Below the pieces are notes generated by a model. The model made no database searches and had not been told where the DNA came from. It saw only the letters and a list, made by a program, of their open reading frames with translations. DNA of 64,000 bases from the NCBI GenBank assembly GCA_023634235.1, contig JAMKCF010000008.1, forward strand, positions 13,979,676 to 14,043,675. The letters are read 5' to 3'. This stretch comes from Pisaster brevispinus. Lineage: Eukaryota > Echinodermata > Asteroidea > Forcipulatida > Asteriidae. Positions 49,735-60,240 of this stretch are shown piece after piece (position 1 is the first letter of the stretch; the number at the start of each line of letters is the position of its first letter). The translations under genes were made by a program, and so were the position numbers.

Positions 49735-49835
49735 GTGACCGTCTGTGTCTTGTTCTTCCTGTACTTCTCTAGAGGATTTGTTTTGGTGTGAACTTTATAA
49801 ACCACCGAGCTTCAAGATTATTTCAAAGTTCTTGT
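49735..49835. repeat. Dispersed element R (partial copy)
   Basis: CTAGAGGATTTGTTTTGGTG, TGAACTTTATAAACCACCGA and GCTTCAAGATT match the right half of the element at 7540 and 48770. Confidence 0.4.
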
Positions 49836-51284
49836 TTTTTCTCAGTAGTTACCATTCCTGTCTGTAGCAAATAAAACTGATTCTTACTGAAAAGGGTCAA
49901 CAGACAATTAGCACACTGATACTCGCCTTTCCTCACTTCTGTATCGTTTCGATTCATTTTTAAAAAATACACCCATGAACGTAGTTATAATATTCATGAC
50001 CCTAAAATATGACCCCAACATACAATTACCATACTAAGAATTGCATTCTTAACTTAAATCCTACTGCCATTTTCAATTAAACTTATATAGGCCTACTGCG
50101 TGCGAAAGATCGGTAAGATTAAAAAGATAAGCTTCGAAGATTTGCCCGTTGTGAAAAGAGGGTCTTGGAGAAAATCTTTGCCTGAATTGCTACATTTTTA
50201 GATTTTTGTTTCTTCTGAGAAATCAGTACAAGTATAAGTTAATATCTCGCCAGTCAAAAAAATCTGCTGAGTGAAAACAGTGATCTGGTTTTATTCTGTG
50301 GTCTCGTGGCTTCGATTTCCGGCTAAGTTAAAACTTTCACAGGGTAGATTTTGTCATGTATTTGCTAGGTCACACACAGTGCGGATATTGGTCACGGACA
50401 ATAACCAATAATGCCAGGGAACTTTTTTATGCCATCTTTAATTTTTTGATTTGATTAAATGTAAGTGGGAACAAAATTTGCTCGGCAATATTGTCTGTTT
50501 AAGAAACTTGGTCAAGAAGCTTTTTCTGCAGAACGAACAACGTGATGAGGATTATAATAATTGAAGGGGGATAATGTTAGGGTGATAATTAATTTGTGCC
50601 AAGAGTGGGGCCTATTTAAACATGCTTTACTATAAATACAGACAAATTGCTTCCCTTCGTGTGTAACGCTATCTACTTACGTCATCAGAAGATGGATATG
50701 ATGACGTCACCACACGGGACACAAATAGATGGTTTGTAGAAAGAAGCAGTACTGGAATAATGGTTACCATGGAAACATGACTGCTACGATATTTAATGCT
50801 TTATCCCCAGTGGGGTTTCACCGGCCTTCCCGTGAAACCAACACATTACTAAAATGTCATTGAATTTAATATTATCGTGGTTTTTGTTTTGTTAAACAAC
50901 AAATATAGACATGTAAATTTAATTTACTACTTTTTGTGGAAAAAGGAAAAATGCAGTGGTGTTTGGATAGGTCAAAATACAGGCTGTTTATTTGTCAGTT
51001 CGTGGAGTAAATGAAGATTGAGCGGGAATTGTGACATTGACATTTTGTTGTTGACCGTCTTTGTCCGCTCGTTCTAATCCATCTATTCAAATAGTATCTA
51101 AACAGACGTGTTCAATGCATGTCTTAATTCTCGGTGCCATACAAAGTATTACATATTTGGATTGTTGAAGTTAGAGTACATTTATCCTTTTGTTTTCAAT
51201 ATTTATACCGTCCAGTCGACCTTTGAAAATATCATTTAATAATTAGGTGAGCTCGTGTTAGTGAAAACACCGATAAGGATCATA
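49835..51284. other. No gene recognised
   Basis: Stop-rich AT-biased DNA with no frame over 60 codons and no recognised repeat. Confidence 0.6.
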
Positions 51285-51410
51285 CACGTGCTTGTTCCAA
51301 TTGCCTCAATTCAAAATCAAGCAATGGTGATTTTGAGGTCTTCCAAAGCATATTAGGATAATTCAAACGAAATAATTCTCTGGAACATTAGCTCTGGTCA
51401 ACATTTGACA
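51285..51410. repeat. Dispersed element R (partial copy next to a MITE)
   Basis: CAATTGCCTCAATTCAAAAT, CAAGCAATGGTGATTTTGAG and CTCTGGAACATTAGCTCTGG. Immediately left of the MITE at 51414, so the MITE probably inserted into or beside it. Confidence 0.4.
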
Positions 51411-51413
51411 ATC

Positions 51414-51676
51414 TACATTCTAAAAACTGCCGGGTGAGAAATGACCCGAATTCTGTGTCGGGGGGGGGGGGGTGGGGGGTGGGGGAGGGCTGGCCTATAT
51501 CTGCTCAGGCTGACCCTTACACGTGTTAAAAAATACCGTGATTTTAAATCGGATTCTGCGTCAGTTTGACCCATTTCTGGGTCATTTTGACACAGATTCA
51601 GGGTCAGACTGACCGGAAATGGGTCAGGCCCCACGGGGACCCGCGTCAATTCTGACCCGGAAGTGTTTAGAGTGTA
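51414..51676. mobile_element. MITE with GACCC/GGGTC-rich interior, copy 3 (best termini)
   Basis: The left end TACATTCTAAAAACTGCCGG and the reverse complement of the right end, TACACTCTAAACACTTCCGG, match at 16 of 20 positions, giving clear terminal inverted repeats. The interior carries a G-run at 51460-51486 and the family core TTGACCCATTTCTGGGTCA. The 78-codon minus-strand frame inside is repeat-derived. Confidence 0.7.
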
Positions 51677-52984
51677 TGATCGTTCATAATGACACTTGGA
51701 GGCACATTACCATTCCCGTTATCTGTCTCTACCGTTGTGCACAGCCTCAGTAATTGGCGTGCTTTGTGTTACCAATGTAACATCAGGCGGTCCCTCAACA
51801 CAAAGAAATAAGTATTACAACTGAAAATTTACAATATGCGCAAACCATCCCAAGCAAGCTACTTAGGATAAATGCCTCCAGCAACACGGAATTTAGACAA
51901 CATTGATAGCATTTGAAAAAAAAATGTATTCAAAAAGTAATGTACTTATGGGGCCTTTCAGAGACGGTGTGTCGTGTCGAATGTACAGACTGGTGAAGGT
52001 TGATGAGAATATAACGTTGCATGGCTGCACGTTTCCATGTCTGTCATTCTAGCCACCCAGCGTCTGGCCGCATACAAAACGCCACGAAAAGGGAACCACT
52101 CTAGCTGAGGTAGCACAATGTGCCACTTGAAGATGTCATTGACAATAATGGTCGTAATGATGCTTTTACTGTTCTTCCTGAATGGAACGGATCACTCAGG
52201 CAGGAAGAAGCTACTTCGTTTTTCTTCTCTTGCCCTGATTCTGTGGAAGGCACTGACCTCGATATGAACAACACGAGAAGCACTCGGAAGCAATTATTAC
52301 AAACAGTTTATTTGTTCAGAAATTGTAGCTGGGATGTTCCATGGAGGTGGGTGAGCGAGTTGATGTTTACAAACGGAAGGGAGCACGCGTGGCAACAAGG
52401 CTAAGAAGCGATGCTGCTTAGGAAAACAACAAAGTCGTTAAATAATAATAAACCGGGTTGAAATAATCTGAAAAAAGCAAGGACTGCAGCTATATAATTG
52501 CGCGTGCGTATTTCCTGATTGAATCTTATCTAACCCAGTTCACACTGCAAAGAATGCCTTGCCTTCTTTTCGGGCAAATTACCAACACTGGGGAGAATGA
52601 TTACCCCCCTAGGGACCCCCCGCCATTCCCCCTTTTCACATCTTTCAAAAGGAAGTCAAAAGAAACAGTTGCCTTGAATTTGCCCCAGTTTTCTATTATC
52701 ATCAAGATGTGAGGAAAGTGCAATTTTAAAGAAATTAGGATACATATTCACCGGCAGTTAAATGTATTCATCTCGCATGTAAACTTCTGGGTCGGATTTA
52801 TTGACGATGTTTGAAATGCTACACCCATTGGTTCGATTTGAAGACGAGTATGGGTCCCTGAGGGAAGGGCACGATGGTCCTTTCTGATCTAAAGACACTT
52901 AGGAAAAAAGTACAAGACATTCGATACCAGCGCCGGATACACTCATTGCAAGAAAACATGGCAACAGAAATACGGAAACAACAT
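51677..52984. other. No gene recognised
   Basis: Contains a 94-codon plus frame (52120-52404) starting MPLEDVIDNN. It is not low complexity, but it has no recognised domain and a shorter frame lies opposite. It was left unannotated. Confidence 0.5.
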
Positions 52985-53110
52985 TAGACTTCAAGAATAC
53001 TTGGGAAGAGAAACAAAGGCGGGGAAACCAACACAATCTGAAGGGCATGAAAACCTAAACCGCATGCAAGGTTCCCGTCCCAGGCCTGGGCGGAATTAGA
53101 CATGTTGTCC
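52985..53110 (-). repeat. Weak copy of the second SINE family
   Basis: GGCGGGGAAACCAACACAATC, then GAAAACCTAAACCGCATGCA and AGGTTCCCGTCCCAGG parallel the family order (tail, CATGCAAGG, box B region). Box B is not intact. Confidence 0.25.
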
Positions 53111-53658
53111 TCAGAGATGAAAAGCAGGGACGAAACCCGTACCCCTATTAAAGCCAGCCTGGATGCCCTTTTTAGAAATGGACCTTTTTTTTTTTAGAAA
53201 TGAGAGACTTATGAACAGCATTAGTATCCAGCTGATTCCAACACAAAACCAGAGTTTTTTGCGTGTGGGTCTTGAGAATGGCCTTAAGGATTCCCTTGCA
53301 TTCATAAAAGACCTCTGCTACTGAATTCTGACCCAGGTCGAGTCATGGGAATGTTATTGTTATACGCTGAAATTACTAATAAAGTTTCAATGGTGCAAAA
53401 AGGCAGCCACGAGTTCATTTCCTCGTCAACAGCTCAATTAGTGCGATGGGGAAAGGCCACGCTATGGGGTTTATGAAAGCAATTTAGCAAAAGCCACATT
53501 TTAAAATAAACGACATCCATTTATCAGCCTCTTTGTGCGAAATATTGTCGCGAATGGCACTTCGGTGGAATATCGTTTGCCTTGGTATAACAGTTGTAGC
53601 TAATCGATAGTGAGTGAGGAAGTCACAAAGCGATACCCGGACATAAGCCTAAAGAAGT

Positions 53659-53681
53659 TTTTTTTTTTTTTTTTTTTTTTT
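53659..53681. repeat. Poly-T run
   Basis: More than 20 consecutive T. It could be a retroposon tail read on the minus strand, but no body was recognised beside it. Confidence 0.85.
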
Positions 53682-53884
53682 GTGGAAGAGTTTTGTCTTC
53701 CCCCTTAGTTTCTCGATGAACACACAATGCAACCAAACTGTGAAATATTCGTCAAATGAGGTGATCCGTTGTTAGTGAAAACGACAACAAATAGTTTTAT
53801 GTGACCTCGGGTTTTAGGGCAAGTTGATATTTTAGGCGTATTTCCACTGAAGCATTAGGAAAAAAAGTCGTACTTTGGAGGACC

Positions 53885-53980
53885 CACATGCTATTTTCTT
53901 GACTTGATGACACTTACTTTCTGGAGGATTGATTCTGGTATAAACTGCGTAATGAGTGAGCTTTCAGATTGCAAGTCATC
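53885..53980. repeat. Dispersed element R (partial copy)
   Basis: TTGATGACACTTACTTTCTG, GGAGGATTGATTCTGGTATA, AACTGCGTAATG and GAGCTTTCAGATTGCAAG match the right half of the family. Confidence 0.4.
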
Positions 53981-54384
53981 GTTTTATATTCCGATAATTA
54001 CCAATACCAGTTCTGTACTTTGGTCTTAACATTTCAATGCCGCAGATTCGTAATGCGTGGTTTGCAAGACGCTACCCTTAGAATCTAGATATCTTAAGAT
54101 ATCGATAATTCAAACGTAGCGCATACATGATTCAGCAACCGAACAATGGCACCACGTTTGGATGTTTATGTATATTGTGGAAAAGTTACATATAAAACTT
54201 TGACAGGTTCTCATTTTGGCGTATTGTGTTACCTTCTATTTTACTGTGCATTAAATGCCGTGCTTGCTCTCTCATAATCATAGAATCACGGCGGTGCAGT
54301 TATCTTGCTCACCACTCCAACTCTTCAGGATAGGATACCAAACAGCATGGTTAATTAGGTAACTGCGCCAAAATACGATATCGG

Positions 54385-54410
54385 GACTGACCCGGGAGTT
54401 TCAGAGTGTA
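54385..54410. repeat. Solo right end of the same MITE family
   Basis: GACTGACCCGGGAGTTTCAG followed by AGTGTA matches the right terminus of the MITE at 51414-51676. A possible left end near 54310 (CCACTCCAACTCTTCAGG) would make a strongly shortened copy of about 100 bp, but this is weak. Confidence 0.35.
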
Positions 54411-56359
54411 CTGTAACCTACATGCCAGGTACAAAAGTATCGTCTTTGCGTGACAAAATTAATTTAACGTTCGGTCACTTTATGTGCAAAGGAAGTAATG
54501 ATTTTAACCGGGCTCAGCTTATTGTGGTTTGCAACCTGATGACGTCATGCATGCACGGAGTGCTTGGCTGTATATAGCACCGGCCTCAGTTTATAAAGCA
54601 AATGGTATTATTCTGGGTTTAAACCCTAACACCGATGACTGATGTCAAAAGTGTTTGATGGCACGGACAACCACGCATTGTACAGACCTTTCCAATATCG
54701 CAAGTTGTTGACAATATGGTCGTCATCTTGATGTCAGTTAAATAATAAACGAGCAGATGGCCGCTGCCTGACTTTGTACGACCTATAGGATAGGCTGGTG
54801 GTGGGCGGGGTGTAAATTGAATGGTGTCTCCTCATTTTACATATCGAATTTAAGTCGTAGTTAAAAAAAAACGTCTTGTCTCCTCCTACCGCTGATTAAA
54901 TAATTGTATAGAAGTGCCCATGTGGGTGTTTGTGTATTGTGGAATCGTTACTTTGTGTTTTCTTGTAGGTTATTATATATATTATTTTATACTTCTAAGT
55001 GTTCAAATTATAAACAGTTAAGTGGTATTATTTAAAATGTCTTACAACATAATGACAAAATATTGAGTTGAATTGAATGAGAGACTTAGGATTGCCATTT
55101 GAAGCACACATACCAGTTAAATTGCCATTGCTAACGTAGTTCTGACCCTGCGCACATTTCCGAAAACGCTGGATTTACCCGTGCGGCTTTTTCCAAACGT
55201 AGGCAAGTTCGGCTTCAGCTCTGCTCCGTCCAGATCTGGCGTAGGGCTCCGTTTAATAGTGCACCACATTGCAAAATGTACTACTCCAAAATTGATGACG
55301 GGGCCAAATTCGGAACCTGAGCCCAAGCCGATGTTTGGAAAACGCCCCCTCTCAAAAACATCTCATTGAATGGAGTAGAATTTTCAATCTGATGCCACCT
55401 TCAAACATGTAGACGGTAGAGGGCGCTATCTTGTATAGGTGCTGGACTCCAAAGATTGTCTACGTTTGCGTTGTTGGAAGCGGTCGACGCATACAGAAAA
55501 AATATGCTTTAATAGATCTCCATATTCAAGGATGTAGAGAGATCCCGACATAACGGCCATCTCACACAGTAAGTCACTTTATCTGGGAATCAGTGGTACA
55601 TGAAAGCATTTAGGTGCGGTAAGTTTTGCAGACCGGCGGCTCTGGGTCGCTCTATTGACGGATCGGTTTCTCATGATGTGTCAGATCCATTCATGGCTTC
55701 TTCTTTTTCCTCTTTCTTTAAAACCATGACAGTAACTCGCTACGGCGACCTAAGCCCTTGTTCAGTATCAAGTTGCAACCAACAGACAAATGACACTCTT
55801 TTAACCCACAAAGCCGATACCCTTTTAAATCTAGCTTATTAAATCTAGCTTTTTTAAAAACCCGCGGTTCCCTCGCTGCATTTTTTAAAAGGGCCCAGGA
55901 ATAATAAAACTATAAAAGCTATTGTTCACTTTTACATTATTAAATTTGTTTCCTCGGCTGGCTAGTGTTTCACCGGTTGCAGCTGCGATTCCGGACCGAT
56001 AGACATTGGCCTGCATTGATAATAAAATTGTTGTCTTCTGTGCTGCCAGCTCTTGAGTGTCATAAATGGGAAACTTCGTTCTTTGAGCAAGATAAGATGC
56101 CCCCCAGATATGGATGCGTTGAGTATTAATTAAGACATTTGAGAGGCCAAGACCATAGGTCTGTCAATCCTTATAGGTATCTAGTTCACATGGTGGAAAC
56201 GGTCCTGAATAAGCGAACACGCTATGCCTCCTTTGAAGGAGCAGCCAAGACTGAGCATAAAAAGCGATTTGCACTACTGTAATACAGAAGTAAATACATG
56301 TGTATTGAGAAGACGCTGATGACACGTTCAGATTCAGAATTGGGAAAGGGACACAATGG
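54411..56359. other. No gene recognised
   Basis: Unassigned DNA. Frames of 60-80 codons at 55117-55842 overlap on both strands. GTTTATGTATATTGTGG (54163) and GTTTGTGTATTGTGG (54927) are a weak local echo. Confidence 0.5.
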
Positions 56360-56460
56360 GGTTAAACTGAAAAACATGATCTACACGCAAGGTCAAGGCG
56401 TCTGCGGGATTCGAACCATTCTTCAGAGTCGATGAGGTGTAAGGCTTGCAGTAACACTGT
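56360..56460 (-). repeat. tRNA-derived SINE head, second family
   Basis: The minus strand contains a perfect box B, GGTTCGAATCC (56407-56417), followed by CCGCAGACGCCTTGACCTTG and a CGTGTAGATC segment. This arrangement recurs in diverged form at 35620-35765, 43380-43510 and 52985-53110. No recognisable box A remains. Confidence 0.5.
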
Positions 56461-56709
56461 GGATTAGTTACTGTTTTGAGGTGGGCCCAGTTTCATTATA
56501 GAGCTGCTTATGCTCAACAATATTCTGCTATTAAGCAAAAACAAACAGGGTACCACTCATAGATTGTACATGTGACATGGTATTTGAGCTGGTGACCTTA
56601 TTCTGGTTAGCATTATTATCTTGTGCTTAACTACTTTTTGAGCTTAAAAGTAGCTCTATGAAGTTGGGCCCTGACAAGAGCCACTCGACGTTACGATGAG
56701 TATGTTCTG

Positions 56710-56865
56710 AACAATGTACTGTAGCTTGTTACTGTACAATGTACTGTAGCTTGTCACTGTACAATGTACTGTAGATTGTCACTCTACAATGCAGCTTGTC
56801 ACTGTACAATATGCTGTAGCTTGTCACTGTACATTGTACTGTAGATTGTCACTCTACAATGTGTT
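56710..56865. repeat. 25-bp tandem repeat, about 6 units
   Basis: Unit TGTACTGTAGCTTGTCACTG plus TACAA, with variants ATTGTCACTCTACAA. One unit is shortened. The unit includes the near-palindrome TTGTACAGTGACAAG on the other strand. Confidence 0.85.
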
Positions 56866-57540
56866 TTGAACTCTATAAAAAATAATGTATTTTCCACACG
56901 TCACCAAAGGTTAAAATAATGTCCTTGCGTGAATGAGCGATCATTGTATTACCCAATTGCGGTCTTTCCGAGCTCTGGTGGTCCTGTATTAATTACAACT
57001 GTGTTGCAGTCATACCCAACACGTCTCCATAATAATGTGGAGTTCTTAACCCACCGACGATCGACACCAGGGGCAAGTTTGTCGTCGCAGGCACGCTGCG
57101 GCACGTGGCTGTCGCCTGCGGGGAAGGTCGACCGATACGATGTGCCTGACATGCCGCGCGCAGGGTTCAAGCCCCTGCATCGGTCTGTCACAACACCGCG
57201 TCGTCCCGGTCACTTACCCTTTGAGACCGGTAGGGTAGTTGGAAAGACAGATTCGGTCGCTCATCCCTCCGATCCGCTTTAGAGCAGAAATTAGATCTAC
57301 CCAGAGAGTTGACTCTCGTTTTTTCCTTCCTTTTTTTGGGGCTCTTTTATGTATTGCATTGCAGTATGATAGAGCAGCAACTCAACTCTACAACCGTCAA
57401 TGATAACTTTTAAGGTTCGTTCGAGATCAGAAGTTAAGGTCCTCACACACTAAAGTTGGATTTGGGTTTCTTGGCTATGTGGTCTTCATACTTTTCATCT
57501 TAGTTATTTTATATAATACATATTTATATAAAATTAGTAG

Positions 57541-57590
57541 GGGAGATGGCCTTAGCTTTCGATCCAATCCGGACCTTCGTCAGAGGCATA
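57541..57590 (-). ncRNA. Hammerhead-ribozyme-like motif in the PLE tail
   Basis: Read on the minus strand: GCCT, CTGACGA, AGGTCC-GGATT-GGATC, GAAAGCTA, AGGC. GCCT pairs with AGGC (stem I, 4 bp). GGTCC pairs with GGATC (stem II, 5 bp with one G-U). AG pairs with CU as a two-base-pair stem III with no loop, leaving A at the cleavage position. CTGANGA and GAAA are the invariant hammerhead boxes. Penelope-like elements are known to carry hammerhead motifs. A looped monomer is not possible with this stem III, so activity would probably need a dimer. Activity is not shown. Confidence 0.5.
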
Positions 57591-58201
57591 AACAAGAACA
57601 AACACAAACATATCCATTTATAGCAAAAAGAGGAGCAAAGGATTAAGGGAGAGTATCCAGAAAAAAGCGGGAAAATATAGCCAATCAGAGTTGAAAATTT
57701 ACTGGCTAAGAACCAATAAGAGTGAAGAAGTGAGAACAAAGGATGGTCAGTGTCAAAGGCTGGATCACTGGACCATAAAGGTGGTACTGCATTGTAGGTA
57801 TTACAATGCGGGAAGCATGAAAGGGTAGGATTAGAGGGCAAGCCACATAAGAAAATGCAACTAACAATAGGAGGCAAGATCAAAGTAATTATAGAATAAA
57901 AGAATCAGTGTAAGAAGTTAAAACTAAGCAAGAGGAACCTGCAGAGAGAGCAGGTTATTAATTCCTCTGCAGAGGGAATGGGTTATTGACAGGTTGATTT
58001 TTTCAAAACTTTTTGAGAGAGAGAAAAAAGAAGTGTAGGGAACATGTAAATGACAATAACTGTATCTATTTTGTATCAATGAAGTAAGCGAGAGAAAAGC
58101 GTAAAAATAGACTAGTGGAGAGAACTTGTTGTTTACAGTTATTGTATTTATTTTATATCGAAGAAAAAAACAAGCAAAGGTGGAAGGAGTGTGATGGGAA
58201 T

Positions 58202-58468
58202 TTATTTAACACCAGTGTTTACGTTGAGTCCAAAGGGTTGGACTGTCTTGAGTTGGTGAATCCAGTGTGATTCTCTGAGTTTGCGGTGTGTGTCGTCACC
58301 ATTGCAAGCCTCAATCACGATGAGTTCAACATCTTTGACGCTGTGATTACGGCTGTTGAAGTGGATGGAGACGGGGTACAGTTTCTTGGTCTTTATGGAA
58401 GAGACATGGTTTGCAAAGCGAAGACTGAGTTTGGTCTTAGTCTCTCCCACATACTGTAGTCCACATCT
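58202..58468 (-). pseudogene. GIY-YIG endonuclease end of a Penelope-like retroelement (5'-truncated)
   Basis: Seen: reading leftward, the frame begins CGLQYVGETKTKLSLRF and continues with NHVSSIK, PVSIHFNSRNHSVKD, a Glu in RESHWI, then QLKTVQPFGLN, ending at a stop near 58202. Known: this is the C-terminal GIY-YIG nuclease of Penelope-like elements. YVG is the second half of the GIY-YIG motif, the Arg in LSLRF and the Glu before HWI occupy the catalytic positions, and PFGLN is the usual end. The frame is closed upstream by a stop inside an AT microsatellite at 58470, so the reverse transcriptase and the linker are missing. No frameshift interrupts the remaining 88 codons, which suggests a fairly young copy. 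Confidence 0.9.
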
Positions 58469-58742
58469 TTATATATATATATATATATATTATATTAAGG
58501 TAGGCTATATTATATTAAGGTAGGCTATTCTACTAGGTAAGGCCTAGTCCACGTACGATAAGACTTCGCTATGTTTTTATGGCAAGACATTCCAAAATTA
58601 AACAAGCTAAAAAGTGTGAAATGTTCATTTTGTTTTGTCCTGAAACGTAAACCGGTTTTGATGCAAACACAAAAACCTAAACACAACAACCATTTTGAAA
58701 TTGGTACCCCTGGAAAAGTGTTGGTAGCTTACAGAAAATCGT

Positions 58743-58744
58743 TG

Positions 58745-58777
<33 letters not shown>

Positions 58778-58796
58778 TATATTTTTTTGGGGGGGG
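58743..58796. repeat. ATT, AT, T and G run compound microsatellite
   Basis: ATTATTATT, then ATATATAT, then a T run and a G run in series. The frame across it (58571-58915) is not supported as a gene. Confidence 0.9.
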
Positions 58797-58929
58797 GCAG
58801 GGGAGGAAAGCCAACATTAATCAAAATGTTTTGGATGAACTATCTCTTTATATTATTCGTATTAAGGTCTAAGATGACATTGGTAGACTATAGAAGAGTA
58901 TACCCAACTATATAGTTGGGTAAACGTCG

Positions 58930-60020
58930 AGGATATCCTTGCCATGCTACCATTTGATACCAATTCCAATAGAATATCGCGTGTTCCTGCGTGCCAAACA
59001 AAACATAAACCCACCAATGTTTAGACACTTCATACAAAATCGTTCAATCATACCCCAAAGGAAAACAGCAACTCGGAACTCTGTAAGTTTAACATTTCAA
59101 TCAAGATCGCTTGTGTCAACCGGTCCACGTAAGTCAATCTCCCGCGTGTAAATTAATCTATGTTATATTTGGCTTCAGCCGCTCGATTAAATTTCAAAAA
59201 TACACAACGTGCATGAATAGTATTTTCCCCTCCAGAAGAGGATTTCACAAGCTCTTGGTTTTATTCCCGTTATGATATCACACGACCCGGTACTTTTTGC
59301 TTCTCAGTTTGAATGGAGTTTTCACTGCTGTGTCAACTCCATTGAATTTTCTACAAGCAAGAGCCCCGCAATGGGGTTTGCTTGAGTAAATAAAACCTTA
59401 GCTCCCAAGAAGTAACTCCAAAGATATGAATCTTATCGAGAGCGGAAAGGGTCAGGGGATATGTTTTGGTAGAACACACTCTCATTGTTGTACTATTTAG
59501 TCTGTTTGCGCGGAAATCTTTGAAAACAGCTTTCGATTTCCAATGGCTCTCGTCAATATTACGCTTAAATTAAGTCTGCGAAACCCGGAGGGGTCTAAAC
59601 ATCGAGGCTAACATTTTTGAATCCAAAGTTGAAAGGGTTGACACTTAGGGGGAAAACTTCTTTCAAGGTGCTAAATAAACCCAAAATTTGAAAAAACAGC
59701 ACAACTTGTTTGTTATGCGAGCAGGTTAAGTTATCCATGATATTGATTGTCTGGAGAGTCTTTCTTTTCTGTGCTTTTGCCTATGATCAGTTGACTCGTA
59801 AAGTTAGATTTAGCCTTTTTCTGTATACACATTTTGTAAAAGTTACCGGCGATCTTCTTTTGCTTTTTTAATATTATATATTGTTGATCAAACACATGGG
59901 AAAAATTAAAGCAAAAGCTTAATATACGATACCTTGTGTTCAGCTTGTACCGGTCAATATAAAATAATGAATGTGTAATTAAGCTTCTTTTCAATGAAAT
60001 TCCAACAGGTTATTCAGACT
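58930..60020. other. No gene recognised
   Basis: Unassigned AT-rich DNA with short frames only. Confidence 0.55.
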
Positions 60021-60024
60021 TTAA

Positions 60025-60240
60025 TGTAGCCCGAATCTAAACGCAACCTCAATAGTGTACTTAAACCGGGCTACATTTAGGTACAGGGATGAGTTACATT
60101 TGGGTAAAGGGTTCGGGCTACATTTAGAACAGGGCTACATTTAAGTACAATGGGGTTTCATTTAGGTCCGGAATACTTTGGGGTATACAGGCTACACTGA
60201 AGGCCGGGCTAAATTTAGGTGTCGGGCTACATTAATGCAC
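60025..60240. repeat. CTACATTTAGGT-type repeat block
   Basis: GTAGCCCGAATCTAAACGCA, CGGGCTACATTTAGGTACAG, GGGTTCGGGCTACATTTAG and GGTGTCGGGCTACATTAATG. Belongs to the dispersed family above. Confidence 0.7.

Larger units (their letters stand above)
57510..58470 (-). mobile_element. 5'-truncated Penelope-like element with its 3' untranslated tail
   Basis: The element runs leftward: nuclease fragment (58468-58202), then a long non-coding tail to about 57510. The tail contains CTGACGAAGG and a GAAAGC motif at 57557-57583, typical of Penelope-like 3' tails, and runs into AT-rich DNA. A minus-strand open frame at 57524-57883 lies in this tail, has no recognised homology and is not regarded as coding. 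The 5' boundary is an AT dinucleotide repeat followed by two tandem copies of TATATTAAGGTAGGCTA. Exact termini and target-site duplication could not be defined. Confidence 0.75.

Noticed and set aside
52120..52404. 94-codon plus frame as a gene or next receptor exon
   Set aside because: No homology recognised, lacks the Cys-rich stalk pattern, and an opposing frame lies over part of it. A protein search or RNA evidence could revive it.
56929..57282. 117-codon plus frame and its minus-strand shadow
   Set aside because: Both strands open across GC-richer DNA; contains a box B-like GGTTCAAGCCCC (57163) but no SINE body could be traced.
57524..57883. 119-codon minus-strand frame
   Set aside because: Lies in the 3' tail of the Penelope-like element beyond the GIY-YIG stop; no domain.
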